From the NCBI GenBank assembly GCA_018813285.1, contig JAHJBY010000060.1, forward strand, positions 1 to 38,515: a DNA stretch of 38,515 bases, in the 5' to 3' direction. Position numbers and translations under genes: made by a program. This DNA is from Candidatus Omnitrophota bacterium (lineage in GTDB: Bacteria; Omnitrophota; Gorgyraeia; Tantalellales; Tantalellaceae). The number at the start of each line of letters is the position of its first letter. The stretch's first letter is position 1. The notes beneath the pieces were generated by a model that searched no databases, was not told where the DNA came from, and worked only from the letters and a program-made list of their open reading frames with translations. Positions 15,962-25,703 of the stretch are shown here, piece after piece.

Positions 15962-16390
15962 TTATTTTGCGCGATCACTGATATATCCGGCGATCTGCGA
16001 ACAGAATTCCATAAAATCCCCCATATGCAAGTTCAAGTTGTCGAACAACTGTCCATGGTCGGTCTCTAAATAATCGTGAGCCAGGATATTTCTTAAACCG
16101 GCAAGAAGCTTAACTTTCATCATTAAGGTATCATCTATAATTGAATTTTGAGCTAACACTTCAAATATTTCACCGTAATTCTCGGGCTTTTTTAACGATT
16201 CACTCGCGATTATATGCGACCCGATATCTATCATCGATTGGACAATTATTTCGACAAGCCTTTCCGCCTTCAGGAAAAGATCCGGATCTCCCGCAAATTT
16301 CCCCCTATCAACTTCTTTTATAAAACTCAAAAGTTCCGTCGCTTCCTTGATCCTTGAGATTCGCGTGGCGATTATATTTTTATCGACCAT
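15962..16390 (-). CDS. hepT: HepT-family RNase toxin (DUF86)
   Basis: The 142-residue helical protein has the HepT active-site motif R-x4-H-x-Y: Arg100, His105, Tyr107 in RNILAHDYL. Its partner is a MntA-type nucleotidyltransferase encoded immediately upstream, with an 11-bp overlap. Known biology: HepT is a HEPN RNase, and MntA blocks it by adding AMP to the tyrosine of this motif. All three key residues are intact. Confidence 0.95.
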   Translation of the reverse strand: MVDKNIIATRISRIKEATELLSFIKEVDRGKFAGDPDLFLKAERLVEIIVQSMIDIGSHIIASESLKKPENYGEIFEVLAQNSIIDDTLMMKVKLLAGLRNILAHDYLETDHGQLFDNLNLHMGDFMEFCSQIAGYISDRAK

Positions 16391-16823
16391 TAACTATCCC
16401 CCTCATTTTAATATTTTCCAGCAAAGACCCCGCGTATTCTTCACGCATAAATTTTGTTTCAAAATATTCCTGCATTATCCGCGATTCAAATTTATAGCGT
16501 TCAGACGGCTGTATATCGCGAATAACGATGCCATTTTTTATTATATTAAAATTTAACTCAGCAGACCTGGACTCATTTAATAGAACAATATCCACCCTGT
16601 TACAATCAAATATTTTCGAAAATTCATTGATAAGGGCGAGTTTTATCTCCAAATACGCGGAACACGTGATCTTGTGGTCCAAAAAGATCGCTATATCCAC
16701 GTCACTCAAGGCCCCGGGCTGCCCAATAGCCCGCGATCCAAAAAGGTAGCCAAAAATCACGTTATATTGACAAAGTGATTTTTTGATACGCGATTTAAAT
16801 TTTTCCATACTGAATGTTTTCAT
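16380..16823 (-). CDS. mntA: MntA-type nucleotidyltransferase antitoxin
   Basis: The 147-residue protein is a minimal nucleotidyltransferase: GSRAIGQPGALSDVDIAIF with Gly29-Ser30 and catalytic Asp41/Asp43, and a third acidic position in RVDIVLLN. I start at the ATG at 16823, which has aaggga 6 bases upstream; the frame is open 21 codons further, into the promoter. It precedes and overlaps hepT. Confidence 0.94.
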   Translation of the reverse strand: MKTFSMEKFKSRIKKSLCQYNVIFGYLFGSRAIGQPGALSDVDIAIFLDHKITCSAYLEIKLALINEFSKIFDCNRVDIVLLNESRSAELNFNIIKNGIVIRDIQPSERYKFESRIMQEYFETKFMREEYAGSLLENIKMRGIVNGR

Positions 16824-16848
16824 ACGTTTTCCCTTGTTGACCATTCTT

Positions 16849-16877
16849 AATATATCACACCCTTTCATAAATAACAA
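16849..16877 (-). promoter_or_regulatory. Promoter of mntA-hepT
   Basis: On the minus strand TTGTTA (16877-16872), 17-bp spacer, TATATT (16854-16849), about 25 bases before the mntA ATG. Confidence 0.55.
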
Positions 16878-16939
16878 ATTACGCACGTTCTGGGGAACGT
16901 CGGACTAAAAACGGATCGGACGTTGGGCAATTCTAGCCT

Positions 16940-16985
16940 TCAGGGGATGGAATCCAACGATTGGATCTTGTCTGAAGTTTTTAAG
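16940..16985 (+). terminator. Possible terminator-like hairpin between modules
   Basis: Nested stems cttcag/ctgaag and atccaa/ttggat are followed by ttttt on the plus strand. The neighbouring genes run on the minus strand, so its use is uncertain. Confidence 0.3.
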
Positions 16986-17005
16986 AGGTCTATATGTTTT
17001 TTGTA

Positions 17006-17809
17006 CTATTTTTTTCTATATTTTTCTATCAACAATGGAATGATTTCATGCGCGTTTACGAGCATGTTTGCTTCACTTTCTTCGAACAAAAAAGGCCTTA
17101 ATGTCTCGGCTTGTTTCGATAATTCTTCTTTGGTAAGATCTTTTACCCTATCGGAGATCATCTCCAGTGGATCTTTGTTTAGACCAAGGTTTTTTAGAAC
17201 ATCTCCACTAATGGGATATTTATTTGAAAGCATGAACATAATATCATATAAATGCCGTCCACGCGTCTTTTTGTTCAATGCATCTATCTTATTCGCAAAC
17301 AAAGTACCTTTTTCAGTACAAATGCACGGATAAAATTCACCAAATCCGGAAATTACCTGGGTTTCCGTTTTTATTTTCCATTCAGTCTTATTCAGTTCAA
17401 CTTTTATAATGATCCCTTCTTTTTTTGAATATTTCGATACCACATTGTAAGTTTTTTCTACCTCAGGAAAAAGCAAATTTGACACATACAGATTTTCCCG
17501 GTAAGAAAACTCAATCTGCGTTTCAAGCCCGATCCTTTTTAATTCTACTTTTATTTCTTTTTGAAGCTTTTCAAATTCTTTTCGAGTAATATTTTTTACA
17601 TCGAAATCTAAATCCTCAGAAAACCTTTTAAGACCGCAAACTAATCTCAGGTATGTCCCTCCTGTAAAATAAAATCTCTTTCCCTCTTCATTTTTATAAA
17701 GTCCTTTCAGAATAAGCACCTGAAGATATTCCCTTAAAATACCTCGAGTTTTCGCGGGAGGCATCCCTCCGATCTTTGCCTGCTCGACCAGTGAATCATA
17801 TGTAAGCAT
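17006..17809 (-). CDS. AbiEii-family nucleotidyltransferase toxin
   Basis: The 267-residue protein has the AbiEii/DUF1814 signature: YFTGGTYLRLV (Gly50-Gly51-Thr52) followed by KRFSEDLDFDV (Ser64, Asp66, Asp68), then a long alpha/beta body with VELNKTEW and FANKIDALNKKTRGRHLYDIMFML. Known members are type IV toxins that use nucleotides to block growth and act in phage abortive infection. It overlaps the AbiEi gene by 14 bp. Confidence 0.95.
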   Translation of the reverse strand: MLTYDSLVEQAKIGGMPPAKTRGILREYLQVLILKGLYKNEEGKRFYFTGGTYLRLVCGLKRFSEDLDFDVKNITRKEFEKLQKEIKVELKRIGLETQIEFSYRENLYVSNLLFPEVEKTYNVVSKYSKKEGIIIKVELNKTEWKIKTETQVISGFGEFYPCICTEKGTLFANKIDALNKKTRGRHLYDIMFMLSNKYPISGDVLKNLGLNKDPLEMISDRVKDLTKEELSKQAETLRPFLFEESEANMLVNAHEIIPLLIEKYRKK

Positions 17810-18404
17810 AAAACTCCTTTAAATCAAGATTATACAATTTGGCGTATTTATTTATCACGTTTTTTTTGAACCCTAAAATTACATCTCTATCCAGTCGCTC
17901 TTTCCTGAGATCAAATTTACTATTTCGGTATTTCTTGAAGTATAAATAATCAACAAGCGCCTTTTCAGGCTCCGCGATAAGAATATCATAAACACCATGT
18001 TTCTCTACGTAATACCCCTTAAAAACATTTGTATTAACTGTTCGATACGTGAAAAGACCGTGATCATTTTTAAACCTTCGTGTGGGCTTTGTCGTAATAG
18101 AAGTAACCGCCATTGCAACTTCAGGAATTACGTTATAACCGGATAGAGCCGTTTCCAACGAAACATAGGAAGGACTGTACAGCTTGTTAGCAACATATAC
18201 GTCCGGAATATTGAGGTTAACAGGATATGTAAGCTCATACAGCCCTCTTTTAAGAGCATAAATCCACCCTTTCTTACTCCATCTATAAATCATTTTTCTC
18301 AGATTAAGTTTTTTTTCTTTCGGAAAAAATGACAGTAAGTCATTGTAAGTAAAGATGTGAAATTTATGCCGTACTAATGTTCTGTAAACATCCTTGAACT
18401 TCAT
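17796..18404 (-). CDS. AbiEi-family antitoxin / transcriptional repressor
   Basis: The 202-residue protein has an N-terminal winged helix (FTYNDLLSFFPKEKKLNLRKMIYRWSKKGWIYALKRGLYEL) and the AbiEi C-terminal domain (SPSYVSLETALSGYNVIPE; ILIAEPEKALVDYLYF). AbiEi represses its own operon rather than binding the toxin tightly. An inverted repeat directly before the ATG and a good promoter fit that role. Confidence 0.94.
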   Translation of the reverse strand: MKFKDVYRTLVRHKFHIFTYNDLLSFFPKEKKLNLRKMIYRWSKKGWIYALKRGLYELTYPVNLNIPDVYVANKLYSPSYVSLETALSGYNVIPEVAMAVTSITTKPTRRFKNDHGLFTYRTVNTNVFKGYYVEKHGVYDILIAEPEKALVDYLYFKKYRNSKFDLRKERLDRDVILGFKKNVINKYAKLYNLDLKEFYAYI

Positions 18405-18470
18405 TTCAGTAAATACCCCATTTTGTCCATCTACTGAAACAAGTGTACCATATTTCTAAGTAATTGTCAA
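18405..18470 (-). promoter_or_regulatory. AbiE promoter and operator
   Basis: On the minus strand TTGACA (18470-18465), 17-bp spacer, TACACT (18447-18442). The leader carries an inverted repeat ttcagta (18438-18432) with tactgaa (18411-18405) ending at the ATG; this is the likely AbiEi binding site. Confidence 0.65.
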
Positions 18471-18594
18471 GAATTAGGGACAGGTGTATCCGGCAGTCTG
18501 ACCCCCTTAGGGACGTCCTGCTTGTCTAATTGTAAATGTCAGGGGTTATCCGGCCGAAACAAGAGCTATGTGCTTGTGAGGTTTTGACATTTCA

Positions 18595-21500
18595 TTATGC
18601 CGCGGAAAGGACACGCCAGGCTTCTCTTAGGGCTTCCTCTAGACGCTGTATCATCTCCCGCGGAGATAACGCGCGCGGCAGGATTATGTTTATGGTGGAT
18701 TTTTCACCGTTGCGGATACTCCCCAACCAGTTGTTGAGTATCTTCGAAAGAGAAAAAACACTTTCTCTTGAATCCGGCCCGACCGGGATCCGTATCGAAA
18801 TATTACCCCGAAGTTCGCTCTTTAATTTATTGCGCAGTTCTTCAGCCTCTTCTTTATCACGGACAGCATCCGTCGCTATGGCCATATATTCCCCGGCCGG
18901 CAATTCCTGCGTGCCAAGACCCTGAAGATATAAATCTCGTATCATCCATGCTTTTGTTTGAGGGTTGATCTCATTCATCTTAAATGTACGTGCCATCTCC
19001 TGAATCTCTCGTTCAGTTATCATCATTATTTCAATATTCTCCGGCAAACCAAGCGCCTTTTTGACATCAAGCTTACCAAGACTTTGGATCAGTCCCCTGT
19101 CTTCCTCCTTAACGTCCGTAACCACAAGCGTAAAGGGAACATCCTTTCCCAATCTGCTCAGCCTGTTCAGCGCGAGAGTGACGTCCGGCGCGTTTTTGAA
19201 AACCTCGACAGGCACGCAAAAGTGCAGCGCGGATACCCCCCGCGTCCTGCGGCAGGCCCGGCTGAGGTTGCTGACGGCAGAGATCAATCCGCTCCCTCTT
19301 ATTTTTTTATCAAGCGCGCCGAAAGCCTGCTGAATCCCGACCTCGCTTGTCTCATGAAGGACGGATTTGATCTCGTTTTTTTGGGATTTATATACTGCCC
19401 CAATCAAAGGATCGTACTGGTAAGTCTTCCGATAAAAAGGAGCCATACTAAAGTTGTCAATATTTATCGAGTTCTGTTTTACCAGTCTAATACCCAATTT
19501 TTGTTCAAGCTTTTTAATTATTCGATTATCTATCCATTCCAAATTGCTTCCTAATCCTTTCGGCACGCTATAAAAAAATCTTCCTCCATCAGGACATAAA
19601 TACTTTAAAATTGAGCTAATAAATGGCATTAGCTGGCCTTCTATGATTCTATCTTCTGGCATGAATGCCCAAAATGCATCCTTTTCATCCACTACTCCCA
19701 AGGCCGCTACATAATCAAAACGTTTAGACTGCAATTTTTCATAAGTACCATACACATCAATCTCCTGTTCCAATACAAATCTTTTATGCAGGTTCACCAA
19801 GTATTTCAATGTCGTTCCATCAATATCAATCACACTCACATCAAGTCCCAATTTCGCGAGCAAAATTGGAAAATAGTCTAAAGAACCTGGCCCCACCACA
19901 AGCGCGCTCTTGCCACGCACCAGCCCCATACCCATGACCTTCCGCGCGATTTCGTGTTTTATCTCATCATCAAATATAACATCACCCTCGACCTTGTTTA
20001 TCTCGTCGATAATATTCACGATTTCTTCGCGGGTAATGGGGGCAAGCTGTTGAATATTTTCCCTGATAGCCTCTGCCTCTTCCTCATTCAAACTCGCCTT
20101 CTTCAACTCCGGTTTTTCGTCTAGGATCTCTTCTTTTAGTATGGACAGTATCTCCTGAAAATAAAAAGGTTTCTCTACTATGGCGACAATATTTTTGTTC
20201 TTGTACCGTTTCTTTGACATAATAGTCGCTTCGCTGCTGGTTATGACAAATTTTGTTTCGGAATTTTTCGCGGTTATTTTTTTCAGTATTTTGCTTAAGT
20301 TGTGTTTACCTTCCACGATGTCATCGGTTACGACCAGGACGGGGTTGTTTGAGACAAGTTCTCTTTCCAATTTCCAGATCGAGTCTATCACGACTATCGG
20401 CATATCACCCAGTTCTTCCTTGATAACCCCGGCTAACTCGCCGGCTTCTGAGAATGAGTTGTTGATGATGAAGATGGAACCTGACTTTTCTTCTGCCGCG
20501 GCCTGTTCCCGGGTTTGATACCGCGCCAAAACTTTCTCATAAACTTCGATTTGTTTTCGCCTCTCTTCCCTCACGATCCGGGCGGCATTTTCGTAAAGTT
20601 CTCTAATCTCCATTGTTTTGACATTTTTATACCTCTTTTTGATGTTCGCGAACAGGTTGTCATAACCGCTAAAAGCGTATAGAGAAATGTCCCGGTTCCC
20701 GGATCCGGCTTTCCCGGCGGCGAGGTCCAATATCGTAAATATACCTTTTTCTTCTATTTGCGCGTCTTTCTCAAAAGGAAGATTGCAATCGACAAACAGG
20801 ACATCAACCCGTTTTTTCTGTAAATACTCGATCGCGTCCTTAACGTACACGCAATGCTTGATATTTCCCGCTTTAGTGGCTGTTCCGAACTTGTCCAAAA
20901 GGTAATCAGCAACGTCTAAATTGTCCACCACCAACAGCACTTTGATCTCTTCCGGCGGCAACGGTTTTTCTTTTAACCCATTTTCCCGAGCGGCTCGCCA
21001 TTTCGAAAGGGCTTTTTCGTATTCCTCGATTTGTCTTTGTCGATACTTTTGGATTCGAGATATCAGTTCCTCAACACTATCCCCTGTTTTTTCAAATATA
21101 TCTATTTTTTTGAGAATTTTTTGGTCGTATCTCTCGTGTATGTTTTCCTTTATCCGATAGTCGGGCATGCCTGATATTGCCAACATCCGCGGGATATCTC
21201 TAAGTTTATCGTCAAAAAGGCGACAAATCGCAGGCGTTTCAGATTCTTTAAGCGGCACTGTCACGTCGAAGACAAGGCAATAAATGTCTTCCTTATCCAA
21301 CATGTCTACGGCTTCGGTATGAGTTTCGGCGCCAAAAAAAGCATATTCTTCCGGTGAAAATCTTGATTCTGAAAGGTCCTTGAGTGCCCGGTCATCATCA
21401 AAAAATAATACCCTGAGTTTTTCCGGCTCCTCCGGCGGTAATCCTGCCCCTTCTCGTTCTTCCTGCTTTTTAAGCCATTTTTTAATGCCTGGCCTTTTAA

Positions 21501-24500
21501 TAAGCTTGTCATATCTTTCCGCTATACGCTTTACAGCGAGGTTTATTTTTTTGTTCCTCCCGCGTTTTTTTCGTACTCTATCTTTTTTCCCCTCAATGTA
21601 TCGCGCCAGATCTCCCTGACGCAAACTCTTTTCAAAACCGAGTATACGGGAAACAATGTCTCCCGCCGCTTTTACCCCCGGCGCTGCCCATTCTTCGGGT
21701 AATATCGGTAAACCGGCTGTATTTTTCAACTTCCGAATAAAGAGATCGATGTAGGTTTCCCATTTCTCCGGGCCAAATTTTTCTTTCAGGTCCAGCAAGT
21801 ACTCTTCAACCGGGATAAAGGCGTTCAATCCGGCGGGCGGCGCTTCCGCTTTACCTTCGAGCCAGTCATCAAAGAGTTTGTCGTCAGCAAAGATTAAGAA
21901 AAAACTCTCATCCATACAATCAATAACCCCGGAAACGGCGATTTTTTCAAACGATCTGTCAAAAGTGACGAGAAGCGTGCTGCGGAATGCCGCGTCGTCC
22001 ATGTCCAGTAATTTTTCCTTGAACGATAAGATGAATTTTTTATCGAAGAATTTTCCCATGTTCTCACGGAACACCGCAAGCAAGGCTTCCTCTAAACAAG
22101 AGATCCTTTTTTTGCTTCGCTGAGTTTCATCAATGAGGAATTCAGCGTTCAATCCGTCAGAAAAGTAGGTTAATTGTTCACTCGCGCGCCATATTCCGGG
22201 ATAACCTATGACAGGCCAAAAATCCAACTCCGCCAGGCCTTCTCTGAGTTTGGGACCGCTGCAGTAGCTGAACTCGCCCCTGTAGATCCCTTCAATGATA
22301 AGATCCACGTTATGCGCGTTTCTTGAGCCAAAATAAGGATCTACCAGAACGCGCGCTTTTTGAGCGCGCCCTGCCCGTAAATACGCGCCACTTGCCGCGT
22401 CAGGTTGAACGCGTATATATTCCTGGTCAAACTTTTTCTCAAATGACAATATTTCTTCGTTTGTCACAGTACCGCTGACCAAGATGACACTGCCGGTAAA
22501 ACCCTCAGGCCCTGTCTGCCCTATCGTAACATTGGTCGAGGCAAGCAGTTTTTTATCCTTAAGCTTTTCGGCTTTTTTGACAAGTTTCTTACTGAAATCT
22601 CCGGTATCCGGCCGGACCTGTATGATATAAAGTTTCCCATCCAGGAAACCGAACTCTATATCCAGCGGCGTGCCTATCTCCTTTTCCAGCTTGGCGGCGA
22701 CTCTATAAACCTCTCTGGCTTCTTCTTCCTTTAGAGGAGGGCAGTGTCGTGAAGACGCTTTATCAGCCTCCGGCGCGGCGGGGTACAATTCGTTCCAGAG
22801 CCCGAGCATCTCCTCCGGGTTTTCTGACCGGCAATATCTTTTTCCCTTATAGACAAACTCGTACGGCATCTCAAGAAACGCGGTATCATACCGAAAATCT
22901 TCCGGATTCTCTCTGTCAAATGTATAACTCGCGGTGTTGGCGTAATTGCCCCGCACGGCACTACTCGCGTCTCCGCAAACCGCTTCGATCACAAGATGAT
23001 TATGGAAATTCGATCTTATCGTTCCTGACTTTTGAAAATGTAGGAATGGCTGGATCACTACGCCAAAACCTTCCCCAGCGTCCAGAAGGTTCGGGATTCC
23101 CTCAACTCTTTTCTCGCTATTCTGTGCGATCCAGATCGTCTCTACCGCCTGATCAAAAATCTCCCGCACCGCGCACGGGACAAGCCGCCTGTCTTTTTTC
23201 TTCGGTGAGATAAATATTCCGGCAAGTTTCCTGATAAAAGAATCCTCCCATTTCCCGCTTGAACGGCTAATAATGGGGTCCTTCAGGCCGGTTGTACGTT
23301 CGTTTATCAATGAATTCAGTTTTTCGGGAAAAGTGAATCTCTGTATCAGTTCTTCCAGCCGGTCCAATGTTTGCCGGCTTACGGCCCCTTTTATTCGCGT
23401 ATCTTTTCGTACGAGACGATTTCCTTTACTGACCAATTTATGATTCGCCTTTATAAATTCACCCCATACTTCTTGTATAGTGATATACCGTGACGGAGGA
23501 ATGAAAAACTCTATTTTTTCCGCCAGTTTTTCAATTATCCGTGACCATGAACCCTTGCCGCCGAAAACTCCCGCGTTATCTTCAAAAATTTCGCGTATAT
23601 TCTCCCCTTCCTTTCGCGGTTTCCTGACACTCTTCTCGCCCTTCTTTGCTCTCTTCCCGCTCAGAACCTTCTGCGTTATTTCGTGTTTTATCTCATCATC
23701 AAATACTGTCTCCCCTTCAACCTCGTTTATCTCGCCAACAATCGCCTCGATCTCATCCTGGGTTATTTCTGGAGGTCTTTTAGCCCGGATCATATCGGCG
23801 GGGATGAGTTTTTCACGTCTTTCGCGGAAATATTCGACAACCCTTCTCTGGACAAGCATCGCCGCGACGGGGTTGACGATATTGTCGTTTACTCCGGCGC
23901 TACCCGCGTGGTCGATATCCGGCATACTCTCGACTTTATCCTGCGGAACCGCGATAAGCCGGCCGTCCTCCTGCCGTTCTATCGCGCCATAATGCCCATG
24001 AAAATGGGGCAGTAGCTGCAATGCCGCCGCCAGGACAATATTTGATGTCACATCCCTGCCCAACGTCTTGAACCAGTATTCTGCCACAGATGATGTCCTG
24101 GGGAACATCCCCTGTATATTATCCATATCAACATTAAGTGACATCAATTCTTTCCCGAAATAAAAAATTTCATTACCCGGCAGAAGAGGCTTACTCATCC
24201 CGACAAGTCTTACATTAATATTCGGCATTCTGTCACTTTTGCGCAGATTATATAGAATCTTTTGCAAAAGCTTGCCGACAGACCCCTTAAAACCGGTATC
24301 CAGAAACAGGATATTCTCCTGTCCGTCAAAGGTGTCCTGTGTTATGCCAAAACCTTCCAAGAACTCCCTCTGCAAACTTTCTTCTCCCGGCAATTTTTCA
24401 ATAAACTCTCGGCTTCCCGGAAATAAGATGACTTTTTCCTCATAAAGTGTGCCGGCCAATAGCGGCCTCAAAGCGTCATAAAATATCTCCGCATCACGTC

Positions 24501-25566
24501 CCGCGATCAAGATCCTGTCATAGCGGCCCGGGAATGTCTTTAATATCTCCTCCACCAACTGTTCTACAAATAGCAGAAGAAATTCCAGTTCCCAAAAAGT
24601 CACCGAGTTCAAGTATGAATCGCATTCCTCCTCCCCGAAGGCCTGTTTCGCGCCTTCGGCGATATCCTCCACAGAAAACCCTCCCGTTTCCAGAGGATCG
24701 GGCCTTCTTTTCCAGTCGAGCAGAAGCTCTTTGACGCGTTCTGAGCTCCTGATGCTATTTCTGACTTCTGTTGTGCCGTCCGCGTCCGCCGCTCTGTAGA
24801 ACCTCTCCTCCTTCTCATCCTGTAGTTTCCATACAAAGCGTGACCTTTTTTCCACGTCAAAGAAGATTTTGGAAAAGTTTTTGTAATGGCCCCGGCTGTC
24901 CTTAGCTATCAGAGCGGGGCGCATCAAATCGAGAAACTCCTTTTCTATTTCTGTGAGTTCTCTATCCGCGATTACATGTTCATTTGTCAGAAAAAGAAGC
25001 TCAAAGGCTTGGGCAACAAGATCGTTGAAGATGATATTCCTCTTTTTTCTTTTGTTCCCGAGCCGTTCCGCGGCATCTTTGTAAGAGGTTAACCCGAGAT
25101 ACAGCTCCACGATCCTGTCATCGGCGAGGATCTTTTCCATCAGCCCCCGGTATTTCGCGGGACGCAGTTTCTCTTCTCTCTGCATAAGTATCTCGAAATC
25201 CTCGTGCGTAACCGCGCGGATAAGCGCGAGGTCGTCATCGGCGGTTTCCTGCCGCATGAGGTACCTGCCGGAAGGAAGGATAAGCGCCAGGGCTCTATAG
25301 TTGTCCAGAAGATCTTGATATTTTTCGGAATGGGCGATCCATATAAGACGGTTTTTCCGGTAAAGCGAGGCAAGAAATTCCCGCTGGACATCGCACTTTT
25401 CCGTAAATGTCCATGCACTGAGAAAAGACGGCCTGCCTGCCTCCGGCCGGACCGCCCATGCCGCGTTCACGCACAAGCAGTTAAATAGGAACAGCCCCGC
25501 GACAAACACGGAAGTTGTTTTCAGAAAAATATTTCTCATGATCTTTGAAAACTTAAACCGGTTCAC
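18595..25566 (-). CDS. Giant exported multidomain protein: PPDK-type ATP-grasp, three receivers, methyltransferase-like
   Basis: The product is 2,323 residues. The GTG start has aggag 6 bases upstream. Residues 1-38 are a signal peptide ending NAAWA before VRPEAGRPS. About 348-430 carries RILIAGRDAEIFYDALRP and ILFLDTGFKGSVG, weakly reminiscent of COG5610-type hydrolases. About 700-985 is a pyruvate phosphate dikinase/PEP synthase ATP-grasp part (GFGVVIQPFLHF; PLDIEFGFLDGKLYIIQVRP); I see no swivelling phosphohistidine domain. Three receivers follow: about 1382-1489 (FFDDD, Asp in VFDVTVP, SG), 1540-1665 (FVDCNLP) and 1695-1817 (VVTDDI, EKPF). About 1884-2000 is a Rossmann methyltransferase-like domain (ALVVGPGSLDYFP; VSVIDID). 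The last 250 residues are an unrecognised domain. A 30-residue motif occurs at about 600 and 1848. No function can be assigned. Confidence 0.85.
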   Translation of the reverse strand: MNRFKFSKIMRNIFLKTTSVFVAGLFLFNCLCVNAAWAVRPEAGRPSFLSAWTFTEKCDVQREFLASLYRKNRLIWIAHSEKYQDLLDNYRALALILPSGRYLMRQETADDDLALIRAVTHEDFEILMQREEKLRPAKYRGLMEKILADDRIVELYLGLTSYKDAAERLGNKRKKRNIIFNDLVAQAFELLFLTNEHVIADRELTEIEKEFLDLMRPALIAKDSRGHYKNFSKIFFDVEKRSRFVWKLQDEKEERFYRAADADGTTEVRNSIRSSERVKELLLDWKRRPDPLETGGFSVEDIAEGAKQAFGEEECDSYLNSVTFWELEFLLLFVEQLVEEILKTFPGRYDRILIAGRDAEIFYDALRPLLAGTLYEEKVILFPGSREFIEKLPGEESLQREFLEGFGITQDTFDGQENILFLDTGFKGSVGKLLQKILYNLRKSDRMPNINVRLVGMSKPLLPGNEIFYFGKELMSLNVDMDNIQGMFPRTSSVAEYWFKTLGRDVTSNIVLAAALQLLPHFHGHYGAIERQEDGRLIAVPQDKVESMPDIDHAGSAGVNDNIVNPVAAMLVQRRVVEYFRERREKLIPADMIRAKRPPEITQDEIEAIVGEINEVEGETVFDDEIKHEITQKVLSGKRAKKGEKSVRKPRKEGENIREIFEDNAGVFGGKGSWSRIIEKLAEKIEFFIPPSRYITIQEVWGEFIKANHKLVSKGNRLVRKDTRIKGAVSRQTLDRLEELIQRFTFPEKLNSLINERTTGLKDPIISRSSGKWEDSFIRKLAGIFISPKKKDRRLVPCAVREIFDQAVETIWIAQNSEKRVEGIPNLLDAGEGFGVVIQPFLHFQKSGTIRSNFHNHLVIEAVCGDASSAVRGNYANTASYTFDRENPEDFRYDTAFLEMPYEFVYKGKRYCRSENPEEMLGLWNELYPAAPEADKASSRHCPPLKEEEAREVYRVAAKLEKEIGTPLDIEFGFLDGKLYIIQVRPDTGDFSKKLVKKAEKLKDKKLLASTNVTIGQTGPEGFTGSVILVSGTVTNEEILSFEKKFDQEYIRVQPDAASGAYLRAGRAQKARVLVDPYFGSRNAHNVDLIIEGIYRGEFSYCSGPKLREGLAELDFWPVIGYPGIWRASEQLTYFSDGLNAEFLIDETQRSKKRISCLEEALLAVFRENMGKFFDKKFILSFKEKLLDMDDAAFRSTLLVTFDRSFEKIAVSGVIDCMDESFFLIFADDKLFDDWLEGKAEAPPAGLNAFIPVEEYLLDLKEKFGPEKWETYIDLFIRKLKNTAGLPILPEEWAAPGVKAAGDIVSRILGFEKSLRQGDLARYIEGKKDRVRKKRGRNKKINLAVKRIAERYDKLIKRPGIKKWLKKQEEREGAGLPPEEPEKLRVLFFDDDRALKDLSESRFSPEEYAFFGAETHTEAVDMLDKEDIYCLVFDVTVPLKESETPAICRLFDDKLRDIPRMLAISGMPDYRIKENIHERYDQKILKKIDIFEKTGDSVEELISRIQKYRQRQIEEYEKALSKWRAARENGLKEKPLPPEEIKVLLVVDNLDVADYLLDKFGTATKAGNIKHCVYVKDAIEYLQKKRVDVLFVDCNLPFEKDAQIEEKGIFTILDLAAGKAGSGNRDISLYAFSGYDNLFANIKKRYKNVKTMEIRELYENAARIVREERRKQIEVYEKVLARYQTREQAAAEEKSGSIFIINNSFSEAGELAGVIKEELGDMPIVVIDSIWKLERELVSNNPVLVVTDDIVEGKHNLSKILKKITAKNSETKFVITSSEATIMSKKRYKNKNIVAIVEKPFYFQEILSILKEEILDEKPELKKASLNEEEAEAIRENIQQLAPITREEIVNIIDEINKVEGDVIFDDEIKHEIARKVMGMGLVRGKSALVVGPGSLDYFPILLAKLGLDVSVIDIDGTTLKYLVNLHKRFVLEQEIDVYGTYEKLQSKRFDYVAALGVVDEKDAFWAFMPEDRIIEGQLMPFISSILKYLCPDGGRFFYSVPKGLGSNLEWIDNRIIKKLEQKLGIRLVKQNSINIDNFSMAPFYRKTYQYDPLIGAVYKSQKNEIKSVLHETSEVGIQQAFGALDKKIRGSGLISAVSNLSRACRRTRGVSALHFCVPVEVFKNAPDVTLALNRLSRLGKDVPFTLVVTDVKEEDRGLIQSLGKLDVKKALGLPENIEIMMITEREIQEMARTFKMNEINPQTKAWMIRDLYLQGLGTQELPAGEYMAIATDAVRDKEEAEELRNKLKSELRGNISIRIPVGPDSRESVFSLSKILNNWLGSIRNGEKSTINIILPRALSPREMIQRLEEALREAWRVLSAA

Positions 25567-25622
25567 ATAAAACTCCTACAGACGCATTTCTACCTTTCTT
25601 TTTTCATACAAAAACACACCTT

Positions 25623-25650
25623 ATTCTACCATAAAATATAAAATAACCAA
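25623..25650 (-). promoter_or_regulatory. Possible promoter of the giant exported protein gene
   Basis: On the minus strand TTGGTT (25650-25645), 16-bp spacer ending tgg, TAGAAT (25628-25623), about 57 bases before the GTG start. Confidence 0.4.
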
Positions 25651-25703
25651 CTATTTATTATTTTATTGTAACGGAATTTTGAAAAAAAGATGAAGATTTG
25701 TTA

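Noticed and set aside
18475-18545. Possible IS remnant (ggacaggtgtatccggcagt and following) before abiEi
   Set aside because: No transposase fragment and no clear inverted ends within the window; too weak to list.
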